Assembly (NCBI GenBank): GCA_019058425.1
Contig: JAHPYZ010000008.1
Coordinates: forward strand, 34,935 to 93,431
Direction of reading: 5' to 3'
Source of the DNA: Promethearchaeota archaeon
GTDB taxonomy: Archaea > Asgardarchaeota > Lokiarchaeia > Sigyniarchaeales > SOKP01
Length of the DNA: 58,497 nucleotides
Both the position numbers and the translations under genes were made by a program. This document shows, in pieces, positions 18,605 through 26,931 of this stretch (the first letter of the stretch is position 1; every line of letters starts with the position of its first letter). The notes beneath the pieces are model-generated. The model made no database searches. It was not told the DNA's origin and saw only the letters and a list, made by a program, of their open reading frames with translations.

Positions 18605-18988
18605 TTATATATTTGTTAAAATCCTATCTACTTTTTCCTTTATATCAAGTTTCGCTGTATTTGGATCTTTTAAAACATGTTTTGTTTCAATAAAAATATT
18701 AGTACTCAACTGTTTCATTAATTTAAGATCTGGTTCTCCCTCATTAATAAATACGAAATAAATAGACTTTTGATCCCCAAATAATTCTTTGGTTATAATT
18801 GCAATTTCATATTTATCCCCGTAAGATATTGTAGCAATCTCTTCTTTAAATAATTCTTTTCCTATAGCACCTATAGCAGATATTAAACCACTAAAAATTG
18901 TTGGATCTATCTCTCCCATATTGGAATTGATCTTCTTAGAATAGAAGGGATATCCCTGGGAGTCACATACCAAGATTGATTTAATCAT
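18605..18988 (-). CDS. Longin/roadblock-like small protein
   Basis: A single-domain 127-residue protein. It starts with MIKSILVCDSQGYPFYSKKI, a beta-hairpin resembling the first strands of longin/roadblock domains. A helix with SGLISAIGAIGKELF follows, then strands with ISYGDKYEIAIIT and IYFVFINEGEPD, and a C-terminal helix. Proteins of this kind are numerous in Asgard archaea, where they are thought to pair with small GTPases. No GTPase gene occurs in this window. No signal peptide or membrane segment is present. Confidence 0.7.
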   Translation of the reverse strand: MIKSILVCDSQGYPFYSKKINSNMGEIDPTIFSGLISAIGAIGKELFKEEIATISYGDKYEIAIITKELFGDQKSIYFVFINEGEPDLKLMKQLSTNIFIETKHVLKDPNTAKLDIKEKVDRILTNI

Positions 18989-19236
18989 AAATATTTAATA
19001 ACCTAAATGTTTCTTATTTTCTTAAATATGATAGATATTATTTTTAATTTTTATCTTTCAGTTTATTTTATATCGATAGCAACATACAATAATTATTTTT
19101 TATTTTATTCTAATCAAAACTATATATTAATAGTTTAAACTGTTGAACTTTAATAGAACTATATATCATTGTTAAAGAAAAATGCTAACATAATGAATTA
19201 TAAATTTTACAGCATCTTATTTGAAAAATAATTATT

Positions 19237-19248
19237 AAAAAAAAAAAA
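19237..19248 (-). terminator. Poly-T tract after the H1-tail-like gene
   Basis: Twelve T on the coding strand lie about 20 bases beyond the stop codon of the 37-residue gene at 19270-19383. Confidence 0.55.
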
Positions 19249-19269
19249 GGGATCAAAAATGTTTTAGAT

Positions 19270-19383
19270 TTATTTTTTAGCGGGGGCTTTTTTTTTTGGT
19301 CCTGCTTTTTTAGCGGGAGCTTTTTTTTTTGGCGCTGCTTTTTTAGCGGGAGCCTTTTTCTTTGGAGCTTTTTTTTTTGCCAT
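19270..19383 (-). CDS. 37-residue Lys/Ala/Pro repeat protein resembling a histone H1 tail
   Basis: The frame encodes only Met, Ala, Lys, Pro and one Gly: 18 Lys, 11 Ala and 6 Pro in 37 residues. It is built from an 11-residue unit KKKAPAKKA(A/G)P repeated almost three times, which corresponds to a 33-base DNA repeat. The gene is real by its signals. A strong Shine-Dalgarno AAGGAGAGGT ends eight bases before the ATG, a TATA box lies 74 bases upstream, and a 12-base T tract follows the stop. The composition is that of linker-histone C-terminal tails and bacterial H1-like proteins. I infer DNA compaction or RNA binding. It is too short and too simple for family assignment. Confidence 0.8.
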   Translation of the reverse strand: MAKKKAPKKKAPAKKAAPKKKAPAKKAGPKKKAPAKK

Positions 19384-19391
19384 AATATAAT

Positions 19392-19401
19392 ACCTCTCCT
19401 T
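19392..19401 (-). promoter_or_regulatory. Strong Shine-Dalgarno of the H1-tail-like gene
   Basis: AAGGAGAGGT on the minus strand offers two overlapping matches to the anti-Shine-Dalgarno end of 16S rRNA, eight bases from the ATG. It is stronger than the leader of most genes in the window, which suggests high translation. Confidence 0.75.
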
Positions 19402-19456
19402 AACTTTTTTTTAATTTAATTAATGATTAAGTTTTTAATATTTATGGTTGGATCTC

Positions 19457-19464
19457 TATATAAA
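19457..19464 (-). promoter_or_regulatory. Probable TATA box of the H1-tail-like gene
   Basis: TTTATATA on the minus strand, in a run of mixed sequence, stands 74 bases before the ATG. A start about 25 bases downstream would leave a leader of about 50 bases containing the Shine-Dalgarno site. Confidence 0.5.
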
Positions 19465-19760
19465 GATTTCTAATTATTCTAATGAAACTTCAATGAGTCA
19501 AACCTATTTTACAAAAACAGAGACATAAGAACATTTAAGTTTTAAATTGTTCATAAAATTTGATAATAAGTGAAGTCTGGTAAAAAAAAAGAAAATTCTA
19601 AGCATTTCTGAATCGTATCGCAAAAACTGGTAAAATATATTATCTAATTTATATGCAAAAGAAATAATATTATCAGATTTTAGCGGATTACACTAATTTT
19701 TGAATTTAGTTCTATTAAATTCAAAGACAAAATATTATTTTAAGTAAAAGCTGATTATAA
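19465..19760. other. Gene-free stretch upstream of the H1-tail-like gene, with one hairpin
   Basis: No reading frame is convincing. TTTGAATTTA-GTTCTAT-TAAATTCAAA at 19699-19725 is a perfect ten-base-pair inverted repeat with a seven-base loop, 36 bases beyond the stop of the nitroreductase gene at 19761. It may be an RNA 3'-end structure. Nothing else stands out. Confidence 0.35.
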
Positions 19761-20501
19761 TTAATTTTTTTTTCCTATTACGCCGACATATATCGCAGTC
19801 TCATGAATACCATCAATACTTATTAAATTATTTAACTCATCATCATATATAGCTCCTATAGTGCATGCTCCCAATCCTAAAGCCTCAGCTATTAAGTAAA
19901 AATTCTGCCCAATATGCCCCGCATCAATATAGATATATCGGTAACATCTTTGGAGATATTTCCAACTGGATCTTTCTATATTTGCAGTCCATATGAAATT
20001 AATAGCTGAATTATAAGCCATAATTTGATCTAAACAAGCTTTTGTAACGTCTCCTCGAAAATCTCCATCCTTTAATAATTCTAAGCAATGTTTTGCGATA
20101 TTATAATGATATATGCCTTGTTCAATACTCTCAACATTATTAATCATGGGATATATTTCTATTGGATATAAACCTCCTGCTGAAGGTACTGTTCTAAATG
20201 CAACTTGAGGATAAATACGAGTTAACCCAGTCATTCCAAACAGTAAAAGACTAAGTTGATTGAGCGTAATTGGTTCATTCTTAAACTTACGTATAGATTG
20301 TCTATTTAAGATTACTTTCCAAAATCTAATATCTTTATTAAATTCTGGATCAGGTAGTTTAATTGATTTTTTAGCATCTGGGTATGACTTGAATGAATCG
20401 GGCTTTTTTGACCAATCTAATTGATGTCTTGGTAGTTGATTTCTAATATATTTCGATTTTTGCTGAAAATTCTCTCCATATTTCTCAAATTGATTATTCA
20501 T
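19761..20501 (-). CDS. SagB/ThcOx-type nitroreductase-family dehydrogenase
   Basis: An FMN protein of 246 residues with the nitroreductase fold. NRQSIRKFKNEPITLNQLS (about 88-106) is the FMN-binding start, TVPSAGGLYPIEIYP is the SagB-type signature, and IDAGHIGQNFYLIAEALGLGACTIGAI closes the flavin site. SagB-type enzymes oxidise azolines made by cyclodehydratases in peptide natural products, but lone copies are common and have other uses. No cyclodehydratase or precursor peptide gene is adjacent. An N-terminal basic region of about 40 residues precedes the catalytic domain. Confidence 0.87.
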   Translation of the reverse strand: MNNQFEKYGENFQQKSKYIRNQLPRHQLDWSKKPDSFKSYPDAKKSIKLPDPEFNKDIRFWKVILNRQSIRKFKNEPITLNQLSLLLFGMTGLTRIYPQVAFRTVPSAGGLYPIEIYPMINNVESIEQGIYHYNIAKHCLELLKDGDFRGDVTKACLDQIMAYNSAINFIWTANIERSSWKYLQRCYRYIYIDAGHIGQNFYLIAEALGLGACTIGAIYDDELNNLISIDGIHETAIYVGVIGKKN

Positions 20502-20609
20502 ACAGAAAAGAGATCAAATGAGCATAAAAGTTTTGAATTAATATTTTAAAAGTTTTTAGAAGAAGTTTTATTATAAAGTTAAACTTCGGGTAAGGAAAAA
20601 ATCGATAAA

Positions 20610-21005
20610 CTATTTCTTATCTGCTGATTTTAACTCTTTTTCTAGCAATTTAATATTTCGATCAATTACTTTCGTTTTCACTTTTTTTTCTTTAGCAATT
20701 GCCTTACATTGCTCACTGATATATTTTTCCTTCTCTTTTTTCAAAATACTATATTTTTGTTCTAAATCTTTTACAACAGGTATCATTTCTTTCTTATTTG
20801 CTTCTAATTCTTCAATACTTTTTAAAATTTCATTAAGTATTGCTTGTTGGCTCTCCAGGTTTGATTCGATTTCTTGAATTTTGGGGTCAAACTCTTCACT
20901 AATTCTATTTTTTACGTATGCTTCCTTTTTCTTAGCAATTTCCTCAATACTTTCAATATCAACTGCTATTTTGTTAATTTGATCTCGAAGTTCTTCGTCA
21001 GACAT
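20610..21005 (-). CDS. Small coiled-coil protein (paralogue of 10968-11303)
   Basis: A 131-residue, nearly all-helical, highly charged protein. It shares IEE-x-AKKKE-x-Y at residues 20-30, KI-x-EIE, and the K-x-K-rich end with the 111-residue protein at 10968-11303, and adds about 15 residues at each end. It has no Cys and no membrane segment. Two diverged copies in 10 kb suggest a family expanded in this lineage. I recognise no named domain. It is on the same strand as the SagB-like gene, about 110 bases upstream, so cotranscription is possible. Confidence 0.7.
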   Translation of the reverse strand: MSDEELRDQINKIAVDIESIEEIAKKKEAYVKNRISEEFDPKIQEIESNLESQQAILNEILKSIEELEANKKEMIPVVKDLEQKYSILKKEKEKYISEQCKAIAKEKKVKTKVIDRNIKLLEKELKSADKK

Positions 21006-21202
21006 AATTTTTTATTTGTTTTATTTATATTTTACCTTTGAGATTAAAAACTTTTAGCATTAAAAAATCTACACAAATTTCAGATAATTGAATTACAGAA
21101 GTAATTAAAAAATTCAATTATAATCTATTTAAATATTTGAAGCTTTATTCTTAATCATAACAAATTGAAATTCAATCCTTAATTTATTAAAGTGAATAAC
21201 TC

Positions 21203-21484
21203 ATGTTTTTAAAAGGTTGCTGGAAATGTGGACTAGATCTTGAAGTTAATAAACAAATTTGCCCTAGTTGTAATTATGATTTCAAATCAACTTCCCATGT
21301 AAAACCAAAATGCCCATACTGTAAAAAAGAACTACATATTTATGATTTCTATGCTACGGAGATAGATAAAAAAGGACGTAAAAAATTCCGAGGATTTAAA
21401 GGTGAATATACGAAAAGAAAAAAGATATGGTATTGTCCTTTCTGTGGAAGTATTCTAGGATTTTCAGAATGGAATACCAACTAA
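21203..21484 (+). CDS. Zinc-ribbon protein
   Basis: A 93-residue protein with four Cys-x2-Cys pairs: CWKC (7-10), CPSC, CPYC and CPFC. These are consistent with two zinc ribbons, the second interrupted by a basic insert (KKGRKKFRGFKGEYTKRKK). It probably binds nucleic acid or protein, but no family name can be given. It is followed 60 bases later by the Fe-S protein gene on the same strand. Confidence 0.7.
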   Translation: MFLKGCWKCGLDLEVNKQICPSCNYDFKSTSHVKPKCPYCKKELHIYDFYATEIDKKGRKKFRGFKGEYTKRKKIWYCPFCGSILGFSEWNTN

Positions 21485-21543
21485 AGTAATTTATAATTCT
21501 AATAAAATCTTGGTACTTTTTTATTTATAATAAACTTAATTAG

Positions 21544-22380
21544 ATGGTTCTTCTTCCATACTACATTATGCAAAAATTGACCACAGCAGATATAATTTCT
21601 CTTGTGAATTTAGAAAGTATTGACTTAATTGGAGTTTCTCCGATAAAACCACTCCTTATAGATAGTAGATATGAGAAAAATATTAAGAGAATCTGCCCAA
21701 ATGCAAGGTGTGTGATAGTTTTCGGAAATATTTTTCCTCAATCGATCTTAGATGCTTGTCCAGAGAACCCTCGACCAGCGCGCTATACTTTGGAGGCTTT
21801 ATATTCAGAAGGGGCAGGAATTTGCTTAAAAATATCAAGATTCTTAGAAAAGAATGGTTATCGTGGTGTAATTATACCTGCTTATTTACCTGTCGAGATG
21901 AATTATGAAACCTTTGGATTAAAGGGAGAACTTAACCTTAAGCATGCTGCAGTTGAAGCGGGCTTAGGTAGTAGAGGAAAAAATGATTTACTTATTACAC
22001 CTAATTATGGCCCTAGAGTACGCCTTTTTGGAGTTATTACAGACGCAGATTTAAATCCAACTCCTAAGGACAGTAAAGACTATTGCACCAATTGCAATAC
22101 GTGTATAAAAAACTGCCCTTCTGGAGCATTATCTGAATCCGGCTGCGACCCAAAGATATGTAGTCCTTATGCAATGAAATGGGGTTTGCCACAAATTCTC
22201 CGTTTTATTTCAGAATTAGAAAAAGAAACATCGAATAAAGACATTTTTAAGAAATTGCGTGGATTGGAAGTCTGGAACTTTTGGCAAGCATTATCACAAG
22301 GTTCATATTATGAATGCTTCATGTGCATACAATCATGTCCAGTTGGAAAAATTAAATTTAGTAAAATGGAACATACGTGA
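21544..22380 (+). CDS. QueG-like 4Fe-4S protein
   Basis: This 278-residue cytosolic protein resembles epoxyqueuosine reductase QueG and its relatives. An N-terminal cobalamin-binding-type region has GLGSRGKNDLLITPNYGPRVR (141-161). Next comes CTNCNTCIKNCPSGAL (Cys181, 184, 187, 191), then CDPKIC, and a second CFMCIQSCPVGK cluster near the end. QueG proper reduces epoxyqueuosine in tRNA. Many relatives in anaerobes are reductive-dehalogenase-like Fe-S/corrinoid proteins of unknown role, and the C-terminal HEAT-like part of true QueG is missing. I therefore call it QueG-like only. A start at the second Met (21568) is equally possible. Confidence 0.75.
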   Translation: MVLLPYYIMQKLTTADIISLVNLESIDLIGVSPIKPLLIDSRYEKNIKRICPNARCVIVFGNIFPQSILDACPENPRPARYTLEALYSEGAGICLKISRFLEKNGYRGVIIPAYLPVEMNYETFGLKGELNLKHAAVEAGLGSRGKNDLLITPNYGPRVRLFGVITDADLNPTPKDSKDYCTNCNTCIKNCPSGALSESGCDPKICSPYAMKWGLPQILRFISELEKETSNKDIFKKLRGLEVWNFWQALSQGSYYECFMCIQSCPVGKIKFSKMEHT

Positions 22381-22447
22381 GAATTATCTTATTTTTTTAC
22401 TTTTTTAAATATATAGGTACTCACCTATAACTATGACACTTTATTTC

Positions 22448-22837
22448 CTATTTCTTATCAAAATCTAATGAGATTGAATTGATACAATAACGACATCCTT
22501 TATTTTTAGGAACATCTTCAAATACATGTCCTAGATGACCACCACAATTTTTACATATGATTTCGGTGCGAACCATTCCATGACTTCTGTCTACTTTTTC
22601 TTCAATATTCTCATTATTTAATGGTTTATAAAAACTCGGCCAACCGGTTCCAGAATTAAATTTATCCTCAGAAGAAAATAAAGGTGCCCCACATCCTGCA
22701 CACCTATAAATTCCATCTTCATGATATTTTACATATTTCCCCGTAAATGGTGGTTCAGTTCCTTTTTCACGAAGAACTTTATATTGTTCCTTAGTTAACT
22801 TTTTTTTCCAATTATCTTCAGTTTTTTCAGATTCCAT
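22448..22837 (-). CDS. msrB: Peptide methionine-R-sulfoxide reductase
   Basis: A complete 129-residue MsrB, which reduces the R-epimer of methionine sulfoxide in proteins. The zinc is held by Cys46, Cys49, Cys95 and Cys98. The catalytic Cys118 lies in GCRYCINS, with the conserved Asn120. [10 protein letters not shown] and [11 protein letters not shown] are the family's substrate-site motifs. It is divergent from msrA, which handles the S-epimer, so the two cover both epimers. Their shared 151-base intergenic region holds an inverted repeat that may control both. Confidence 0.96.
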   Translation of the reverse strand: MESEKTEDNWKKKLTKEQYKVLREKGTEPPFTGKYVKYHEDGIYRCAGCGAPLFSSEDKFNSGTGWPSFYKPLNNENIEEKVDRSHGMVRTEIICKNCGGHLGHVFEDVPKNKGCRYCINSISLDFDKK

Positions 22838-22941
22838 ACATTTTACAAATCATTTTGAGTATTATAATGAATTCCTTATAAACAATTAAAGCTTTTTTTA
22901 TGATTACTTATAAAAAAAACATAATAATCATCTCTAATTTA

Positions 22942-22988
22942 TAGAAAATTAGCCCTAGGTTTAATTTTTCTAATTTTCTAATAAACCT
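22942..22988. promoter_or_regulatory. Inverted repeats between msrB and msrA
   Basis: TAGAAAATTAG (22942-22952) is perfectly complementary to CTAATTTTCTA (22970-22980), an 11-base-pair repeat around a 17-base spacer that contains CCTAGG. A second, overlapping pair, AGGTTTA (22957-22963) and TAAACCT (22982-22988), ends at the msrA start codon. The pairs cannot both form fully in RNA. This may be an operator or a translation-controlling leader. It is unproven. Confidence 0.45.
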
Positions 22989-23468
22989 ATGGATATTCAA
23001 AGAGCAATTTTTGCCGCTGGTTGTTTTTGGGGTGTAGAAGCAAATTTTCGCAAACTAGAAGGAATTATTTCTACTAGAGTAGGATATATTGGTGGCTCTT
23101 TTACAAACCCTACCTATAAGGACGTCTGTTCTCATAAAACAGGTCATGCAGAGGCTGTAGAAGTTACATTTGATTCATCTAAAATAACATACGATGAGCT
23201 ATTAGATGTATTCTGGAGTATTCATGACCCAACCACTTTAAATCGACAAGGTCCTGATGTTGGCACACAATATCGTTCAGCAATCTTTTATTTAGATTTA
23301 GATCAAAAGGAAAAAGCTGAGAGTTCTAAGGCTAAAATGGAAGTGTCTAAAAGATTTAAAAGACTAATTACCACTCAAATTGTCCCTGCTTCAGATTTTT
23401 GGGAAGCAGAAGAGTATCACCAGCAATATACAGAGAAGAGAAATAAACAATATAATCCATTTCACTGA
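22989..23468 (+). CDS. msrA: Peptide methionine-S-sulfoxide reductase
   Basis: A 159-residue MsrA with the nucleophile Cys12 in AAGCFWGVEANF. It also has the family motifs RVGYIGG, HAEAVEV, DPTTLNRQGPDVGTQYRS and EEYHQQY. The C-terminus is short and lacks the usual distal resolving Cys pair. The only other Cys is in the substrate-side loop (KDVCSHKTGHAE), so recycling may use that Cys or thioredoxin directly. The start lies at the edge of an inverted repeat. Confidence 0.96.
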   Translation: MDIQRAIFAAGCFWGVEANFRKLEGIISTRVGYIGGSFTNPTYKDVCSHKTGHAEAVEVTFDSSKITYDELLDVFWSIHDPTTLNRQGPDVGTQYRSAIFYLDLDQKEKAESSKAKMEVSKRFKRLITTQIVPASDFWEAEEYHQQYTEKRNKQYNPFH

Positions 23469-23670
23469 AAAGATCTTAAAACCTTTAAGTTATAAATATA
23501 TCCAATACAATTCTCCATATTTTGGTGAAGTTATTACTTCTATAGTTGTTTCAATAAAATTTTTTTATTGTAATCTTATTTGACTTTATTGAAAACCTTA
23601 AGTTATATATTTTAAGGTATCTTATTCGATATTACTAAAAATTTAATTCAAATTAAATTGAAATAATCGC

Positions 23671-24219
23671 ATGGTTTTAATTATGGAGAAAAGAAATATA
23701 CCTCTTTTATTAATGCTGGGATTAATAATTGCATTGATTTTGACTGCCATAATAGCAGCTGTATTTAATGTTCCTGTAGTAGCAACGAATGAATCAGAAC
23801 TCTCAATTGCATCATTTGATTTTTGGACAATCGCACATTTCCTTTGGGGTGTTGCATTATTTGTTATTGCTTTCACTATTGGTTGGATAGTGAAAAATAG
23901 AACTGGTACTGCAACAGATCCAATTAATGAACCAGAATTCAAGAGTTTCGTGATCTATTATATAATAATTCTTATTATCTCCGGTTTGTGGGAACTTATA
24001 GAAAACACGCTTCTTCTATTTGCAGGTATGAAAGTGAGACCTGATGGTCCAGCAAATATAATAACCGATATAATCATCTGGGGTATTGGAGGGTGTGTGA
24101 GTTGGTACATGACAGATATAATGTTTTTAAGTGATAAATACCTCCGGGCATACTATATTTATGGATTTATGTGCCTTACTATGGGTATAATTATATTTAT
24201 CGGCTTTGGTTTCGCTTAA
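23671..24219 (+). CDS. Integral membrane protein, unrecognised
   Basis: This 182-residue protein has about four to five membrane helices. Conserved-looking polar residues sit inside or beside helices: FDFWTIAHFLWG, SGLWELIENT and NIITDIIIWGIGG. His/Trp in the first and Trp-Glu-x-x-Glu in the second, plus an Asp in the third, could form a buried metal or proton site, as in the DUF2238/DUF2585-like membrane families. I am not sure of that link. A start at the second Met (23683) is possible. A T-rich tract follows the stop. Confidence 0.7.
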   Translation: MVLIMEKRNIPLLLMLGLIIALILTAIIAAVFNVPVVATNESELSIASFDFWTIAHFLWGVALFVIAFTIGWIVKNRTGTATDPINEPEFKSFVIYYIIILIISGLWELIENTLLLFAGMKVRPDGPANIITDIIIWGIGGCVSWYMTDIMFLSDKYLRAYYIYGFMCLTMGIIIFIGFGFA

Positions 24220-24228
24220 ATATAAATA

Positions 24229-24237
24229 TTTTTTTTT
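24229..24237 (+). terminator. Poly-T tract after the membrane protein gene
   Basis: Nine T follow the stop at 24219 by ten bases and are followed by a second T-rich tract. Confidence 0.4.
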
Positions 24238-24295
24238 ATTTTTCTTTAATATTCACTGGAACAAACCTTTTTAATAACAATTCTAAACACATTTT

Positions 24296-24412
24296 ATGGA
24301 TATAAAAATAGTTAAGACAATATTATTAGTAATTTTTGCATTAGGAATAGGTTTTGCTGGATCCATGCTAATGGCGCAATATTCTGAACCCAATGGAAAT
24401 TTATTCTTATAA
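24296..24412 (+). CDS. Tiny 38-residue membrane or exported peptide
   Basis: An ATG-started frame encodes MDIKIVKTILLVIFALGIG, a basic start and a hydrophobic helix with small residues, followed by AGSMLMAQ and a short polar tail. It looks like a signal peptide with a minimal mature part or a single-pass micropeptide. It lies between two membrane/exported protein genes. With no homologue recognised and no clear ribosome-binding site, this is tentative. Confidence 0.35.
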   Translation: MDIKIVKTILLVIFALGIGFAGSMLMAQYSEPNGNLFL

Positions 24413-24545
24413 TCATTATAGTCATAATCCTAAAAAAAAGAAAGTTATAAACCACCAAGATTACTAATTTTTGAAAAAGTTTTTTCCTAATAACAATGGT
24501 GATTTAAACTCAAGATAGATAATTTACTTTAAAATTTACATATTT

Positions 24546-25763
24546 TTAATAAACGGAATCAATTCTAAAATATATTGTATAGCGACAATCTCCCATATCA
24601 TATCGAGATCCAGACCAATACCATCCAGCATTAATATAATTATGCCATGTGGATGGATTCCACCACCACTGAAATACAGGATAGCCATCGTCTCCATCAG
24701 GCCAATCTTCTTCCATAGCTTGAACTCTAACTTTACAATAGGAATTATAACTTAGAAGTGCATAATGGTAATTATTCCAATCTAATGCTCCCTTACCACT
24801 CTTTTCTGTGTCATCTCCAGCAGTATCAATTTTATCTAAGTGATTGTCATTTTTATCACCACCTGCAGCACAACTTGGGAAGTATGCTTCACCAATCCAC
24901 AGCTTAAGATACATTTCACCATCCCCTTTTGGCCATGGATCATAGTCATTATCATAGTAAACCTCATCAATAAATACTGTTAATTTATAAAGATCATTAG
25001 AAGCATCAACTGTATATGCACCTCCAGGAACACTATTACCATTTGGATCAGAGTTCATTTCGAGAGCAATTACTTGAGCATATTGGGACCAATAAAGATC
25101 CTCAGGAGAAACACCTATATTAAAGGGTGAAAAATCGCCATCAAGATCAATGCCTAATAGTGACTTATAAGCAGCCCAAGCTAATTCTGAACAATAATAA
25201 CCATCTGGAGCGATCTCAGGATCTGCAGTATCAATTCCAATTTGCTTTCCAAGCCAATTCCAATCATAACCTTCATCTAAACCGATTTTATCAACAGCAA
25301 AATTCACAATTGATTGCCTTTCAGTACTTGACAGCAAGCCACCACCAGGTTTTAGAACTCTCATAGCGACAACATTTCCCGCATGGTCATTAACCGCTGT
25401 ACTATACCTAGATGTTCGTAGACCTGAATCAATACTATCCTTGGTTGAATGAACAACCCATGCTTCACCCTGTGGTACCCATATTCCATCTTCTGTTGCC
25501 CAAATCTCATGATATCCGGCAATTCCCCCAAAAATTACTGTATGAGACCATTTTCCTGGGATCAAATAATCAAAAAATGAATCATCTGTCCCTAAAAGAA
25601 TTATATCTCCAGGTAAGAGATTATTAGAACTCATATCATTTGATCCTTCACTAGCAAATGCAGTTGCAGGTTTCGATAGCACGTTGAAAATCAAGATGCT
25701 TGTAAAAAGTAATAGAATTGAAACAAAAATTGTTTTCTTTTTTTTTGATTTTTTTAGTTCCAT
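24546..25763 (-). CDS. Secreted YiiX/NlpC-P60-like papain-fold protein
   Basis: A signal peptide (Lys-rich start, then IFVSILLLFTSILIFNVL) precedes a YiiX-like permuted papain domain over about residues 47-230. LLPGDIILLG, WSHTVIFGG with a likely catalytic His, and DGYYCSELAWAAYKSLL with the likely nucleophile Cys and a following Glu are the three family elements. The C-terminal 150 residues are Asp-, Trp- and Tyr-rich with DPNG, DNDYDPWPKGDG and GDDTE, suggesting a calcium-binding beta domain. I infer an extracellular amidase or thioesterase acting on cell-surface material. The isolated gene gives no clue to its target. Confidence 0.8.
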   Translation of the reverse strand: MELKKSKKKKTIFVSILLLFTSILIFNVLSKPATAFASEGSNDMSSNNLLPGDIILLGTDDSFFDYLIPGKWSHTVIFGGIAGYHEIWATEDGIWVPQGEAWVVHSTKDSIDSGLRTSRYSTAVNDHAGNVVAMRVLKPGGGLLSSTERQSIVNFAVDKIGLDEGYDWNWLGKQIGIDTADPEIAPDGYYCSELAWAAYKSLLGIDLDGDFSPFNIGVSPEDLYWSQYAQVIALEMNSDPNGNSVPGGAYTVDASNDLYKLTVFIDEVYYDNDYDPWPKGDGEMYLKLWIGEAYFPSCAAGGDKNDNHLDKIDTAGDDTEKSGKGALDWNNYHYALLSYNSYCKVRVQAMEEDWPDGDDGYPVFQWWWNPSTWHNYINAGWYWSGSRYDMGDCRYTIYFRIDSVY

Positions 25764-26003
25764 GATTTCTCACAATTTAGCAAAAATGTGATTACTTTTA
25801 TTAGATGATAAGGTTATATAAAAAGATTTCTGATAAGCTACTGATTTAAAAAGACAAATAAACGGTGTTCATTAATATTTTTTATTAAAATTTGATAAGT
25901 ATCAACGAATATATAAAATTGGTAAATAAAAAAATCCAACAATAATCAGTATATTGATTAAATTAACTTTTGCTTTGAAAAATAATGTGAGATCTCAATT
26001 TGT

Positions 26004-26765
26004 TTATGAACTATATCTCTTATTAATCCATTTAACTAGCCAATCTGGCATAATTAATGATAAGTATATCAAGATTATGAAAATTATGCCAAATATCCAC
26101 GCTACATATGTAAATTCAGAATATCCTGGGTGATCAAAGAAAGTTACGAGGAGCGTATCGAAAATTAACATTAAGAATAATAGCATTAAACTTATCATAG
26201 CATAAATCAATAACACTAATCCAAAGTACATTGTTTTATTCTCAACTTTAGATCTAACCTTATTGGATATAAAGGCAATATATCCATAAATTAAATATGA
26301 GTAAATAACAAGACCTAGAGTGGTGTAGAGTCGTATATGTGGTTGTCCCGCATAATCTTCAGGAGGAATCCCCCACCAGTTCCATGGTAAGAACATCAAA
26401 ATTATCAGTATTACACTCATAACAATTATTAACTTAAAGCCTTTATTTCCCCTATTTGTAATATGACTTGAAAAGCGATACAAAAAAATATCTGATAAAA
26501 TAACCATACTATACGCAAACGGTAATGAAAATCTGTAAACTTCTTTATAATATCCAGTAATTAGTGCTTCCAATAAACCAATACTTGTCATTATCAATGC
26601 GATTGATAAAAATGAAAATGCTAAGGTCAGATATAAAGGTGGAGGCACTTTCCTTTCTCGCCATTTATAATACATTTTTATTGAGACCAATGATCCAAAA
26701 GCCGAGAGAAAAATATAATATATCAAAATGGGTAAAACTCTTATTTCAAAAGGAGTATAAGTCAT
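26004..26765 (-). CDS. Seven-helix membrane protein, unrecognised
   Basis: A 253-residue protein with about seven hydrophobic helices and short loops. Basic cytoplasmic loops include KMYYKWRERKVPP after helix 1 and SNKVRSKVENK near residue 175. The N-terminus is short and appears extracellular. No catalytic motif or retinal-binding Lys is evident in the last helix, so it is not a rhodopsin. It may be cotranscribed with the longin-like gene upstream (about 165 bases). Confidence 0.7.
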   Translation of the reverse strand: MTYTPFEIRVLPILIYYIFLSAFGSLVSIKMYYKWRERKVPPPLYLTLAFSFLSIALIMTSIGLLEALITGYYKEVYRFSLPFAYSMVILSDIFLYRFSSHITNRGNKGFKLIIVMSVILIILMFLPWNWWGIPPEDYAGQPHIRLYTTLGLVIYSYLIYGYIAFISNKVRSKVENKTMYFGLVLLIYAMISLMLLFLMLIFDTLLVTFFDHPGYSEFTYVAWIFGIIFIILIYLSLIMPDWLVKWINKRYSS

Positions 26766-26931
26766 AGTTTTAAATCATATAATTTTTAATTGATAGTTAT
26801 AAATTTTATAAGATATTTAATAATTTAGTATAAGAATATTATTAGCAGACTATTAAAAGCATAGAAATTCGAATGACTAAACTCATACAAGATATATGGT
26901 ATTAGACTATAGCGGTATTGTACTGATTTTT

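Noticed and set aside
19699-19725. Classical hairpin terminator after the SagB-like gene
   Set aside because: The stem is AT-only and is not followed by a T tract on the coding strand, so it is left as a possible RNA structure.
19761-20501. Azoline-peptide biosynthesis cluster suggested by the SagB-like protein
   Set aside because: No cyclodehydratase, YcaO or precursor peptide gene is nearby.
26004-26765. Microbial rhodopsin (seven helices)
   Set aside because: The last helix lacks the Lys that would bind retinal and no D-x-x-x-K-type site is seen.
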